Below are positions 42,575 to 51,794 of a stretch of DNA of 64,000 bases, piece after piece. The stretch comes from an uncultured Prevotellaceae bacterium. GTDB lineage: Bacteria; Bacteroidota; Bacteroidia; Bacteroidales; Muribaculaceae. Each line of letters begins with the position of its first letter. Position 1 is the first letter of the stretch. The notes under the pieces are model-generated. The model made no database searches, was not told the DNA's origin, and was given only the letters and a program-made list of their open reading frames with translations. The stretch is taken from contig ONLH01000012.1 of the NCBI GenBank assembly GCA_900318645.1, positions 1 through 64,000 on the forward strand, given 5' to 3'. Position numbers and translations under genes: made by a program.

Positions 42575-43585
42575 TTACTTGATGCCACGGGCATTGAGGG
42601 CCGCCTGGTAGCGGTGGGCATTGTCGAGGTGGCTGGCATAGTCACGCGTGAAGTCGTGATAGCCGCTGAAGTCGGCACGGGCACACATGTACAGGTAATC
42701 GTGCTGTGGCGCGTTGAGGACTGCATCGATGGTCGACTTCTCGGGCAAACGGATGGGGCCAGGAGGCAAGCCGTCAACACGATAGGTGTTGTAGGGCGAG
42801 TTGACCTGAGTCATCGGCACGGTAATGCGCTTGATGGAGAAGTCACCGATGGCAAACTTCACCGTCGGGTCGGCCTGCAGACGCATACCCTGCTGGTAAC
42901 GGTTCAGGTAGAGGCGTGCCACCTTGCCGCGCTCGTCGGCCTTGCTGGTCTCCTCCTCGACAATCGATGCGACGGTAGCCACCTGATCGGGCGTGAGGCC
43001 CAAGCGCTCGGCTTTGGCCTTGCGCTCGCCGGTCCAGAAGTCGTTATAGTAGTCGTACATGCGGTCAAGCATCTTCTCGGGCGTGATGTTCCAGTAGAAC
43101 TCGTAAGTGTCGGGCATCAGCAGGCAAGCGATGGTCTGCGGCGTTTTGTTATACTTGGCACAGAAAGCACTATCCTTCAACGCCTTGCGCATACTGTCGG
43201 GGCCTTCCATGAAGGTCTCTCCCCAGCGGTCGGTCCATTCGTCAAGAGTACGCACGTTGTTGAATGTGAAGCGGATACCGTCCTGCACGCCGTTCTTGAT
43301 GCGGCGCGCTGCGGTGAACGGGGTCATTCCCGGCGTGATGCGGAAGGCGCCCTCACGGTTCTCAACCTTAGCACGCATCAGGCTCATCATCGTGGCAACC
43401 CGTTTACCGAAGGTCTCGTCAACATGGGCCTTGACACTGTCACCGATCATGTCGATAGTGCTACCCTTGCGCACCTTGACGATGCCCTCGGCTGGAGCAC
43501 CGATGAAGAAATAGGGTGCGGCGCAGGCCAGAGCCACAACTACCAGGGCAACCAGTGCGCCGATAATCCATTTAGTTTTTTTCAT
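42575..43585 (-). CDS. mltG: endolytic murein transglycosylase MltG
   Basis: 336 residues. One N-terminal membrane helix (about 6-28), then the YceG/MltG fold. The catalytic Glu is expected in ATVASIVEEETSKADERGKVA (about E210, equivalent to E218 of E. coli). Other family stretches: MPDTYEFYW, RMRLQADPTVKFAIGD-like LQADPTV, and SPYNTYRVDGLPPGPI. It cuts nascent glycan strands in the periplasm and helps set their length. It begins two bases after the manA stop, in one operon. Confidence 0.93.
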   Translation of the reverse strand: MKKTKWIIGALVALVVVALACAAPYFFIGAPAEGIVKVRKGSTIDMIGDSVKAHVDETFGKRVATMMSLMRAKVENREGAFRITPGMTPFTAARRIKNGVQDGIRFTFNNVRTLDEWTDRWGETFMEGPDSMRKALKDSAFCAKYNKTPQTIACLLMPDTYEFYWNITPEKMLDRMYDYYNDFWTGERKAKAERLGLTPDQVATVASIVEEETSKADERGKVARLYLNRYQQGMRLQADPTVKFAIGDFSIKRITVPMTQVNSPYNTYRVDGLPPGPIRLPEKSTIDAVLNAPQHDYLYMCARADFSGYHDFTRDYASHLDNAHRYQAALNARGIK

Positions 43586-43587
43586 AT

Positions 43588-44577
43588 CTAATACGGTTTT
43601 TTATTCTCTTCTGCGGGAATTGAGGCAAGCAGCAGGCGTGCTGCTCCGTTCATCTCCACCTTTTCAGCAATGGCTGGAACCAGAACGGTTTCGCCTTGAC
43701 GCACGGTGACGGGTTTCATTCCCTCAACCTGAAGGGTTGCCTCGCCCTGAATGCAGACCATTGCCACAAACGATTGACAGCCAGGATTCTCAAACGTGTA
43801 ATCACCATCAAACTCGAGATGACGTGCCAAAAAATAGGGACAGTTCACCAGTCCTATCATGCCAGGACCCAGGTTGGGGCGGTCAATCACCTTATCCTCC
43901 TGGGGTGAAAAGTCAAGTGCCTCGCAGGCTTCCTCGATATGAAGCGGGCGCAGCTTGCCGTCGGCACCGCGCCGGTTGTAGTCCCACACGCGGTAAGTGA
44001 TATCGCTGGACTGCTGTATCTCGACCAGGAAATTACCAGCACCGATGCTGTGAATCTGACCGGCACGGAGGTAGAACACGTCCCCGGGACTTGAAGTAGT
44101 AGAATTCACGACATCGAGAATTGAGCCATCCTTCAATAGACTGGCAAATTCATCGGATGACAACTGACGGTTAAAACCCGCCCGGATCAAGGCATGCTCA
44201 TCGGCATTGAGGATGTACCACATCTCATTCTTGCCAGAGCAGCCGTGCCGCTGTCGTGCCATCTTATCGTCAGGATGCACTTGTATGGACAGGTCGCGAT
44301 GAGCGTCGATAAACTTGATGAGCAGGGGGAAACGGTCACCAAAACGGCGACTGACATCTTTTCCCACCAGTTCGGCACCATAATGATGAACGAGTTGGGA
44401 GAGTGTCATCCCCATTTCTTCACCCTGAGCCACCACCGACTCATTGCCAGGCATTGCCGAGAGTTCCCAACTCTCGCCGATAGGTTCATCACACGCTGGC
44501 AGATGCTTGAACTCCAGTAGTTTACTACCTCCCCACAGGACAGGTTTCAGAATGGTATTGAATTTATAAATCTGCAT
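43588..44577 (-). CDS. manA: mannose-6-phosphate isomerase, class I
   Basis: 329-residue zinc-dependent cupin enzyme interconverting fructose-6-phosphate and mannose-6-phosphate. Seen: GESWELSAMPGNESVV at about 34-49, the zinc ligands Q99-V-H101 in SIQVHPDDKMARQRHG and Glu118 in KNEMWYILNA, and the fourth ligand His in RAGQIHSIGAG (about 172-182). The C-terminal cupin ends TVRQGETVLVPAIAEKVEM. Mannose-6-phosphate feeds GDP-mannose; a polyprenol-phosphate mannosyltransferase is encoded at 55921-56673. Confidence 0.93.
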   Translation of the reverse strand: MQIYKFNTILKPVLWGGSKLLEFKHLPACDEPIGESWELSAMPGNESVVAQGEEMGMTLSQLVHHYGAELVGKDVSRRFGDRFPLLIKFIDAHRDLSIQVHPDDKMARQRHGCSGKNEMWYILNADEHALIRAGFNRQLSSDEFASLLKDGSILDVVNSTTSSPGDVFYLRAGQIHSIGAGNFLVEIQQSSDITYRVWDYNRRGADGKLRPLHIEEACEALDFSPQEDKVIDRPNLGPGMIGLVNCPYFLARHLEFDGDYTFENPGCQSFVAMVCIQGEATLQVEGMKPVTVRQGETVLVPAIAEKVEMNGAARLLLASIPAEENKKPY

Positions 44578-44626
44578 AGTATATACTTTATCTATAGAAA
44601 AAGTTTCACTTAAATCAATTACTACG

Positions 44627-44634
44627 CAAAGGTA
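44627..44634 (-). promoter_or_regulatory. -7 element for manA-mltG
   Basis: TACCTTTG on the minus strand (44634-44627), 50 nt upstream of the manA start. Confidence 0.6.
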
Positions 44635-44683
44635 GTAAAACTTTTTAGTTTAATGTTCCCTATGTTGTCCTTATTTCTTAAGA

Positions 44684-45904
44684 TTATTGGGCGACCTTGT
44701 TGTTGTCGTCCTTGACCCATTTGATATACTGGCTGTAGTCATGGGCGACGAGCACGCCGTTCTCCTTATCGTCACGCCAAGTGTCGGTCCAGTCCATGTC
44801 GTAGCCGTGACCCGTGGCATCGTGAAAGATGTGGCCCTCGCCTTCGTTCATCTTCCAATAGGCGACCAGGCCCTCGCTATGGGCGTTCACACCGGCAAAT
44901 CCAGTGGCAATCTCGCTGGCGGTGAGGGCTCGGTTCCATACGCGCACCTCACACAGGCGACCCTGGAAGAACTGGCTCGTGCGGTAATTGCCCCACGACA
45001 TGCCCAGCTCGAAGCGCTGGAAGGGTGTGGCCTTGCCCGTGCCGCTGGCCTGGGCATCCTCAACGCCATCGACATACATCTTGAAGGTCGCGCCATCATA
45101 GGTGCAGGAAACCAGATACCATCGGTTGGTCTTGAAATGAGTCGAAGAGAAGCAGCGGCCACCAGGCAGAACCCACTGCAGGATATCACCACCAGCCGAA
45201 CCGTTTTCGCCGAAGCGGAACATGTTGGCTTCTTCCTCATTCTTGCCCTCGATGGCAAGAACGCGCTTGATATTGCCCACGTTGCCGAACTTGTAGGAAT
45301 AGACCTTGAACTCGATGGTATAGTTGGTAAGGTTCACCATCTTATCGTCAGGGAAGATATAGTTGGACGAGGCATTCTGGTTGTTCTCAAGCGAATAGAA
45401 CGAGATGATGCGCGAAATCTGCAGGAAGATGGTACGGCTACTCTCAATGACCTCGCCGCCGTCGCCCGTCACTTGCCGAATGGTCACAGGGATAACGTAT
45501 GTGGCCCCCTCAATAAAGCCATCGGTATTGATGACCTTGACCTGGGCTGTTGTGGACAAAGCCTCGCCCTGCGGGATAGTCACCTCGCTGTTCTCTAGCG
45601 AGACGCACGAAGCGGGCACGGGATAATAAGCAGTGCCGTGGGTCTTGTTGTACTCGCGCACCAGGGCCGTGTCAATGGCGAGATGCACAGTAACGTCCTT
45701 GGAGCAACGACGGGTTGCCTTGACGGTCACTGCGTAGGCCGCCGGCAGTTCATCAACGGTGAACCGCTGCACCGGCACCTGCTCGGTACCCGTAATGAGC
45801 AGTCCCACCTTCTGGTAATCAAACTTGTCGCCCTCGCTGTCACAGGCAGCAAGAGCCAATACCATCAGCCCCACAACAAAATATCTTATCATTCTCATAA
45901 TCAT
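44684..45904 (-). CDS. DUF1735 and LamG-type glycan-binding lipoprotein
   Basis: 406 residues. Signal peptide ending LALAACDSEGDKFDY (lipobox LAAC, Cys about 20). A DUF1735 beta-sandwich follows (about 40-160: AYAVTVKATRRCSKDVTVHLAIDTALV, YVIPVTIRQVTG), then a concanavalin-like LamG/Laminin_G_3 domain (about 180-395: YTIEFKVYSY, WYLVSCTYDGATFKMYVDGVED, GRLCEVRVWNRALTASEI, LVAYWKMNEGEG). Typical surface glycan-binding protein of N-glycan utilization loci. Last gene of the susC-susD-GH18 operon. The start could be the third codon (45898). Confidence 0.85.
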   Translation of the reverse strand: MIMRMIRYFVVGLMVLALAACDSEGDKFDYQKVGLLITGTEQVPVQRFTVDELPAAYAVTVKATRRCSKDVTVHLAIDTALVREYNKTHGTAYYPVPASCVSLENSEVTIPQGEALSTTAQVKVINTDGFIEGATYVIPVTIRQVTGDGGEVIESSRTIFLQISRIISFYSLENNQNASSNYIFPDDKMVNLTNYTIEFKVYSYKFGNVGNIKRVLAIEGKNEEEANMFRFGENGSAGGDILQWVLPGGRCFSSTHFKTNRWYLVSCTYDGATFKMYVDGVEDAQASGTGKATPFQRFELGMSWGNYRTSQFFQGRLCEVRVWNRALTASEIATGFAGVNAHSEGLVAYWKMNEGEGHIFHDATGHGYDMDWTDTWRDDKENGVLVAHDYSQYIKWVKDDNNKVAQ

Positions 45905-45912
45905 AACAATTC

Positions 45913-45960
45913 CTAAAGCCTAACGTCTAAAGTCTAAAGCCTAATGTCTAAAGTCTAAAC
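45913..45960 (-). repeat. heptamer array after the GH18 stop codon
   Basis: Minus strand: GTTTAG then ACTTTAG, ACATTAG, GCTTTAG, ACTTTAG, ACGTTAG, GCTTTAG. The TAG stop of the GH18 gene (45963-45961) is in phase as the core of the first unit. Confidence 0.85.
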
Positions 45961-46890
45961 CTAACGAGCCGGATTCATAATCTGGATAGCGCGGCGGATG
46001 GCTCCATAGGGCACGCCATCGCTCGTGTTGTAATAGTTGCGCTCCACATAGTAGGCACCACAGCCGCCCTTGTGGCCCGTAGCTGGCTCCCAAGCGGCAT
46101 AGTTAAAGATTTCACCGCCTGTGGGCTTCTGGCCGAAGGATTCACAATAGACGGTCTTCTCGTCGGGATGTCCCATGGCCCCTACCCCAGCCCCTTGCTG
46201 GCTGTAGGCCTGCTTGACATAGTAGTCCACAAACGGGTCACATGCCACTGGCGGAGACACCGAGAAATAATCGACAATGACCAGTTTTTCAGGATGTTGG
46301 CCATTGGGGCCAAAGATTTTGTCACACTCCTCAATAGCCCAAGTCAGGTGCTGGCCACTCCAGCCCTCGTAGTCAAAGTCCACACCATCAAGACCCGTCT
46401 TGATGACCGTGTCACAGACCCAGCGGGCATAGGCGCGGATAGCCTCCTCGCTACGGTCGGCAGATAGGTCATAGGAAACGCCTCCGGTGGTAAACTTGTG
46501 GTTATAGTTCGAGGCGTCGGCATGGAAGACAAAGCGTGTGCCCTTCTTCTCGCGCGTCTCAATCATGTCCTGATAGGCTACGGGGTGGGTCTCGGGCGTC
46601 GGGATGCCCATCCACAGGTTGACGATGTCAATACTGTCGGGCAAGCCGATGATGCGTTCGCCCCACGAGGCAGGATCCTTGTAGCCGCTGGCGCCCTCGA
46701 TGGGTGCCCAGTCGGCATAATAAACGTAGCAGATTTCGTGACTGCTCGCCTTGTAGTCACGCAGGGCCTGATAATACTCCTCGCTATATTCCTTTAGCGG
46801 CTGCAGGTCCAGCGCCTCAGGCTCAGTGTCACAGGCCGCCATCAGCAATGACAGCAATGACAAAACCATTAAATATCTTGTCGTTCTCAT
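45961..46890 (-). CDS. GH18 endo-beta-N-acetylglucosaminidase-like lipoprotein
   Basis: 309 residues. Lipoprotein signal ending LLMAACDTEPE (Cys20). A TIM barrel of glycoside hydrolase family 18 follows. The catalytic motif is complete: D168-G-V-D171-F-D173-Y-E175 in TGLDGVDFDYEGWSG, with Glu175 as proton donor. Other strands: ICYVYYADW and LVIVDYFSVSPP. The size and the operon match the surface ENGases (EndoBT type) of Bacteroides that cut the chitobiose core of N-glycans. Substrate class (high-mannose or complex) cannot be told. Confidence 0.85.
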   Translation of the reverse strand: MRTTRYLMVLSLLSLLMAACDTEPEALDLQPLKEYSEEYYQALRDYKASSHEICYVYYADWAPIEGASGYKDPASWGERIIGLPDSIDIVNLWMGIPTPETHPVAYQDMIETREKKGTRFVFHADASNYNHKFTTGGVSYDLSADRSEEAIRAYARWVCDTVIKTGLDGVDFDYEGWSGQHLTWAIEECDKIFGPNGQHPEKLVIVDYFSVSPPVACDPFVDYYVKQAYSQQGAGVGAMGHPDEKTVYCESFGQKPTGGEIFNYAAWEPATGHKGGCGAYYVERNYYNTSDGVPYGAIRRAIQIMNPAR

Positions 46891-46925
46891 AACTTCTAAC
46901 TCCTAATTACTAACTCCTAACTCCT
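46891..46925 (-). repeat. heptamer array crossing the susD stop codon
   Basis: Minus strand: AGGAGTT, AGGAGTT, AGTAATT, AGGAGTT, AGAAGTT (46925-46891). The last six codons of the susD-like gene (ELGVSN) and its TAG stop are encoded by the first units; the rest fills the 12-bp gap to the GH18 ATG. Confidence 0.85.
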
Positions 46926-48540
46926 TGCGATCCCACCACAGGCGGGTGCCGCCATTGTCCTGACCACCTCCGAGCGCCTCGCTGTCCAGCAGTTGGATAG
47001 CGGCCTGTACAGCAGCCTCGTTGGTATTATACTCCTGCACCGGGAAGGGGCAACGGCGCACCTGAATCTGAGTGTCTATCAGTCCCTGGCTGTCGTTGTT
47101 CACGACGGGCAGTAGGCGGGGATAGCCCGTGCGCCGGAACTCGGCCCAGCCTTCGCACCCATCGGGGTACATGGCAATCCACTTCTGGGTGATGATGCGC
47201 TCCAGATTGGCTTCAAACTCGGCCTCATCGTTCCAAGCAATGGTAATGTCGCTGGGGGCACTGGCAGCGTTGCCGCCATTGGTGCGGTCCACATAGCGGG
47301 TCGGCTTCAGCGTCGAGTTGGTGACATAGGCATCGGCTCCGCTGACGTTGTTCTCGTCAAACGACACGCGGATGCCCGCCTCATAGAATGCCTTGGCCGT
47401 GCCGCCCATATTCCAACCGCGCAGTGCCGCTTCGGCACGCAGGAAGAAACCCTCGGCTGCCGTCATCCACACGATGGGCGTCGTAGCGCGGTCAATGTTG
47501 AGGTTGGACACATAAATGCCGGCATAGCGCGTGGGGTTCATGTTATGGACACCCAATCGCACACCGTGATACTTGTTGTCGCTGCTTGCCAGAACGAAGT
47601 AAGCGGCCAGTCGCGGGTCACTGTAGCCGTTCATGTAGCAATCCATCGTGGCTCCCATGCGCACCTCGCCCGCATTAAAGTTGTAGGCCATGTCATAGTT
47701 GGGATGGAAATAGGTCAAGCGGCCATGCAGCAACTGGGCACGCTCGGCAGCCGTCTCGATAAAGCCCATCGGGCAGGCTGCCGATTTCTCGGCTTCCTGC
47801 TGCGCCAGGGCGGGGTCGGCATAGACCACGCGCAGGGCCAGTCGCAGGCGCAAGGTGTTAGCAAACTTCACCCAGCGTGCCACGTTGCCCTCATAGACGT
47901 TATCATAGTCGGGCAACAGGGTGCTTCCCGACTCGGCCAACGGCATCAGCACGTCGATGGCGGCATCCAGTTCCTCAAAGAACTTTTTGTACACCTCCTG
48001 CTGGCGGTCATAGGTCGTGCCCAGTGTACCACTGCCGAAGTGGATATAAGGTATCGGCCCGTACATATCGGTCACGCGGTGCAAGGCCTCGACCTTGACA
48101 ATGGTAGCGAGGGCGGCCACTGCGGGCTGGCCCATCTCATTGGCAACCTTGGTGACACGCTGCCAAGCCGGCATCACCTCGCTGAAGGCACGCGTGAACA
48201 TCTGGTCATACCAGCCACTCACAAAGCTGTAGGAGCCGTTGTGCACACCGTTGCGCCAGGTGCCCGTGAGGGCGAGATAGCCCGAGAAGGCATCGGCGCT
48301 CAAGCCCTGAGCCACCTGGTAGTCCGAGGAGAGGCAGTTGCCCGAACCATCGTCAAAGAGGACAACGCGGTTGACCATCTGTGAGAAGAAGGCTCCCACG
48401 TTCTGGTAGTCGTTGGCCAGTTCCTCGTCGGTGAGTTGGTGCTGGTTGGTGTTGATGTCGTCAAACGACTTGGTGCATCCAGCAGCCATCACCAGCGCCA
48501 CACACATATATAATAGATTTCTTGTCTTCATAGCCATCAT
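46903..48540 (-). CDS. SusD/RagB-type glycan-binding outer-membrane lipoprotein
   Basis: 545 residues. Lipoprotein signal ending VALVMAAGCTKSFDDIN (Cys about 22). The mature protein begins like SusD-like_2 members: INTNQHQLTDEELANDYQNVGAFFSQM, with tetratricopeptide-type helices (WYDQMFTRAFSEVMPAWQRVTKVA, ARWVKFANTLRLRLALRVVY) and the usual ERIITQKWIAMYPDGCEGWAEFRRTGYPRLLP stretch before the C-terminus. It caps the SusC channel. Its ATG overlaps the susC stop by one base. MKTRNLL three codons in may be the real start. The C-terminal ELGVSN is repeat-derived. Confidence 0.93.
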   Translation of the reverse strand: MMAMKTRNLLYMCVALVMAAGCTKSFDDINTNQHQLTDEELANDYQNVGAFFSQMVNRVVLFDDGSGNCLSSDYQVAQGLSADAFSGYLALTGTWRNGVHNGSYSFVSGWYDQMFTRAFSEVMPAWQRVTKVANEMGQPAVAALATIVKVEALHRVTDMYGPIPYIHFGSGTLGTTYDRQQEVYKKFFEELDAAIDVLMPLAESGSTLLPDYDNVYEGNVARWVKFANTLRLRLALRVVYADPALAQQEAEKSAACPMGFIETAAERAQLLHGRLTYFHPNYDMAYNFNAGEVRMGATMDCYMNGYSDPRLAAYFVLASSDNKYHGVRLGVHNMNPTRYAGIYVSNLNIDRATTPIVWMTAAEGFFLRAEAALRGWNMGGTAKAFYEAGIRVSFDENNVSGADAYVTNSTLKPTRYVDRTNGGNAASAPSDITIAWNDEAEFEANLERIITQKWIAMYPDGCEGWAEFRRTGYPRLLPVVNNDSQGLIDTQIQVRRCPFPVQEYNTNEAAVQAAIQLLDSEALGGGQDNGGTRLWWDRKELGVSN

Positions 48541-51500
48541 CAGAATTTGAGTTTCACATTAAATCCCATTGAGCGCAGGCTGGGCTGCATGAAGTAGTCT
48601 ATACCCTGGTAGTAAGTGCCCGTGTTGGAGGTTGCCTCAGGGTCATAGGGTGCCTTGTTGTAAAGCATACACAAGTTGTGGGCGACAAAGGAAACATTCA
48701 GTCCTTTAATCCACTTGACCCAACGATTGACCGGCACGTCATAGCCGAGGCTCAACTCGGCCAGGCGCAGGTTGGTCGCGCTATAGACATATCGGGAATC
48801 CACAGTGCCGTTGGGGTTGCCCACGGTCTGGTAATAGCCCTGGGCATTGATTTTCTTGCCGTTGATAACCACGCCACCGTCATTGCGGGCATCCTGAGTG
48901 GCACGCGAGGCACCGTAATAGTCCAGAATGGCTTGGGTCTCGCTCACGACAATGCCGCCGTTGCGATAAGCCAGCAGGGCCGACAGGGTAATGCCCTTAA
49001 ACGACAGTGCATTGCCCCACGAGAGGTTGTAGCGTGGCGCTGCCTGTCCGGCATAGATGTAGTAGGCATTGTTGTTCGGGTTGGCTTCGACGGTCTGACG
49101 CTCGGGATTGACATAGATGGCGCCGTGCTCATCGGTCTTGAGCGTGGAGACATACACGTCGCTGAGGGTGCCGCCCTCGGTCAGGCGAATCTGGTAGCCC
49201 GAAGTGCCGCCCATATAGAGTTCATCCAGGTTATATATCTCACCGTCGATGGGATTGCGCCAGTTCTTGAGCAACTCCTTCACCTTGTTGCGGTTGAGCG
49301 TCCAGGTCACAAAAGTTTCCCAAGTGACAGGGCCGATGGGCTGCGTGTAGCGTGCCGTGAGTTCCACACCCTTGTTATCGACGCGGCCGCCGTTGACGAC
49401 AGCGCTTGTATAACCCGACGAAGCGGGCAACGTGGGATAGAAGAACTGGTTGCGCGTGCTGGATTTGTACAGCGTCGCATTCACGCGCAGGCGGCTGCTG
49501 AACATGTACATATCGATACCGGCCTCCCATGAGTCGGTGCGCTCGGGCTTGAGGTCAGTAAGCATCCGCGTCGAGGTTTCGGCAAGACCTGTCGAGGGGT
49601 TGATGGCGTAGGTCTCACGCGTCAAGAAAGGCTCATTGGGCTCATTACCCACTTGAGAATAACCCACGCGGGTCTTCAGGTAGTTGAGCCAATCATTGCT
49701 CTTGATGGCGGGGAAGATATCGGTCCAAATGGCGGACAGACCTGCCGACCAGTAGAAGTAACTCTTTTCCAGTTTGCTGGACCAGTCATTGCGGGCCGTC
49801 ACGTCAAGGTAGGCCATGCCGCGATACCCCAATTGGGCGGTGGCATACACGCTCTGCAACTGGGTGCGATAGCCGCTCTGCACGGGCTTGAAGGTCGAGT
49901 TGGTAGTCTTGACGTTGGCAAGGGTAAACTTGTTGGCGGTGCCTTTCAAGTGGCCACTGAAGCCCTCAATGCTATTGTCGCGCTGGTCAAAACTGGTGCC
50001 CAACACGCCGCTGATGTTCCAACGGTCACCGGCAAAGTACTTGTTGACCTTAGCAAAGGCCTCGGCATAGAGTTGGCGGTTGCTCACGTTGCGAAGGCCG
50101 TAGTGGCCATATTTGGAGGCATAGAGCGTATTGGTCGAGGCAAAGAACTTCTCCTCGTACTTGTCGCTGCTCTTGTCATACTTCACGCGGCCAGTGATGT
50201 CGAGCCACGGGGTGATGATCCAGTTGAGCGAAACGGTCGCCTGATGGCGTTCCTTGTGGTTGATAAAGCGCTCGCGCTCGGTCTCCCAATAGGGGTTCTC
50301 CATCGAGATGTCATAGTTGTAGGGCCAGTATTGCACGGGGAAATTGCGGCCCGTGTCATAGCGCTCAAAGTAGCCCAACTTGGAGAAATCGTCACCAGCG
50401 GGGAACAGATAGACCGGCACCAGCGGATTGTGGTACTGGCCTTGGCTGATCATATTCTGCTCCTTGACGGCTGTGAGCATGTAGCTCAAGTCGAGCGTCA
50501 TGCGATCGTCAAGGAATTCGGTGGTATTGCGTACGCTCACGTTATAGCGGTCGTAATTGTTGCTGTGGATGATGCCTTGGGCATTGGTGGCACCTAGCGA
50601 CAGGTAGGTCTGGTTCTCGTCGGTGCCGGTGCTCAGGCTCACCGAGTTGGCGATGTTGGTACCCGTCTGGAAGAAGTCGGCAGGACGGTAACTGCTGGGC
50701 TCTGCCAGTTTCTCGCCCCAACTGAAGTAACTGCCCGTCTCGCTGGGTCCGTACTGGTTCTGGAAACGCGGCAACACAAAGGGCTTGGAGAACTGGAAAC
50801 TGCCGTTGTAGGTCACATCCACCCTACCCTCACGTCCGCGCTTGGTGGTGATGAGGATGACACCGTTGGCAGCATTGGCGCCGTAGAGCGCTGCTGCCGT
50901 GGGACCCGTAAGGGCGCTGATGCTCTCAATATCATCGGGGTTGATGTTGGCAGTGGCATCGCCCGTCTGTCCCGCTCCGGCAAAGATGCCTTCGGGTTGT
51001 TCGCTCGAGAGGTTCTGCATCGGGATGCCGTCCACAACATACAGCACATTGTTGTTGCCATTGATGGACTTGGCACCACGCATCACGACGCGGCTGCTGC
51101 CGCCTGCACCCGTCGCGCTGGCATTGATGGTCACACCTGCCACCTTACCTGCCAGCGAGTTGACAAAGTTGGCGTCAGGCACACGCGTCAGCGCATCTCC
51201 GTCCAGCTGCTGTACATTGTAGGACAGTGATTTGGCTTCTTTCTTGATACCCAAGGCGGTCACGACGACCTCATCGAGGTCAAGAGCAGCAGACGGTTTC
51301 ATCGTAATCGTCAAGTTGGAACCATCCACCCGCACATTGCGGGTTTCATAGCCCACATAGCTCACGGTCAAGGTTGCACCCTGGGCAGCACTGATGCTGA
51401 ACCGCCCGTCAGTATCGGTGGCAGTAGCCACAATGGTGCCCTTGACATTGACCGTCGCCCCTATCATGGGCTCGCCGTTCTCGTCAAGCACCCGTCCCGT

Positions 51501-51644
51501 CACCGTTGAGGTCTGCACCGTAGCGCTCTGCCCCTGAGGCAACGGTTCGGCCAATGCCGTACCACCCCCTAGGGCGATTGCCGCCACAATGTAGAGACGC
51601 AAAATCTTGCGTCTCCAGGACTTGGATTTCAGTCTTTTTATCAT
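48540..51644 (-). CDS. SusC/RagA-type TonB-dependent glycan transporter
   Basis: 1034 residues from the ATG at 51644 (MIKRLKSKSWRRKIL). The frame extends to 51713, but that stretch includes the promoter. In order: signal peptide (ALGGGTALA), CarboxypepD_reg-like domain (VTGRVLDENGEPMIGATVNVKG), a DLDEVVVTALG TonB-box region, plug (VNSLAGKVAGVTINA, VLYVVDGIPMQN, SALTGPTAAALYGANAANGVILITTKRG) and a 22-strand barrel ending in FNVKLKF. It imports large glycans across the outer membrane with the SusD-like partner. First gene of the operon; no HTCS or sigma/anti-sigma pair is adjacent. Confidence 0.94.
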   Translation of the reverse strand: MIKRLKSKSWRRKILRLYIVAAIALGGGTALAEPLPQGQSATVQTSTVTGRVLDENGEPMIGATVNVKGTIVATATDTDGRFSISAAQGATLTVSYVGYETRNVRVDGSNLTITMKPSAALDLDEVVVTALGIKKEAKSLSYNVQQLDGDALTRVPDANFVNSLAGKVAGVTINASATGAGGSSRVVMRGAKSINGNNNVLYVVDGIPMQNLSSEQPEGIFAGAGQTGDATANINPDDIESISALTGPTAAALYGANAANGVILITTKRGREGRVDVTYNGSFQFSKPFVLPRFQNQYGPSETGSYFSWGEKLAEPSSYRPADFFQTGTNIANSVSLSTGTDENQTYLSLGATNAQGIIHSNNYDRYNVSVRNTTEFLDDRMTLDLSYMLTAVKEQNMISQGQYHNPLVPVYLFPAGDDFSKLGYFERYDTGRNFPVQYWPYNYDISMENPYWETERERFINHKERHQATVSLNWIITPWLDITGRVKYDKSSDKYEEKFFASTNTLYASKYGHYGLRNVSNRQLYAEAFAKVNKYFAGDRWNISGVLGTSFDQRDNSIEGFSGHLKGTANKFTLANVKTTNSTFKPVQSGYRTQLQSVYATAQLGYRGMAYLDVTARNDWSSKLEKSYFYWSAGLSAIWTDIFPAIKSNDWLNYLKTRVGYSQVGNEPNEPFLTRETYAINPSTGLAETSTRMLTDLKPERTDSWEAGIDMYMFSSRLRVNATLYKSSTRNQFFYPTLPASSGYTSAVVNGGRVDNKGVELTARYTQPIGPVTWETFVTWTLNRNKVKELLKNWRNPIDGEIYNLDELYMGGTSGYQIRLTEGGTLSDVYVSTLKTDEHGAIYVNPERQTVEANPNNNAYYIYAGQAAPRYNLSWGNALSFKGITLSALLAYRNGGIVVSETQAILDYYGASRATQDARNDGGVVINGKKINAQGYYQTVGNPNGTVDSRYVYSATNLRLAELSLGYDVPVNRWVKWIKGLNVSFVAHNLCMLYNKAPYDPEATSNTGTYYQGIDYFMQPSLRSMGFNVKLKF

Positions 51645-51678
51645 AAATATCTCAATTAACGTGTTATTCCTGTTGCCA

Positions 51679-51709
51679 CAAAGGTAGTGATGATTCTTAA
51701 TACTATCAA
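51679..51709 (-). promoter_or_regulatory. promoter of the polysaccharide-utilization operon
   Basis: Minus strand TTG (51709-51707), 20-nt spacer, TACCTTTG (51686-51679). A leader of about 28 nt leads to the ATG at 51644. Confidence 0.75.
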
Positions 51710-51720
51710 CCATTTAAATA

Positions 51721-51755
51721 AAAAAATAACAGGCGCCCCAACAATGAGGCGCCTG
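51721..51755 (-). terminator. terminator of the sorting-tail protein gene
   Basis: CAGGCGCC (51730-51737) pairs with GGCGCCTG (51748-51755); on the minus strand it is followed by TTATTTTTTT. It separates the 51795-53021 gene from the PUL promoter. Confidence 0.8.
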
Positions 51756-51794
51756 CTATGTCTTTTGCCAAAATGCTAATAGCTAACGGCTGAT

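Noticed and set aside
42551-43591. 346-codon open frame on the plus strand
   Set aside because: It is antisense to mltG, which has all family motifs; a long antisense frame is expected in this GC-rich coding DNA.
51645-51713. N-terminal extension of the SusC-like gene
   Set aside because: It overlaps the -7 element at 51679-51686; the basic signal-peptide start is at 51644.
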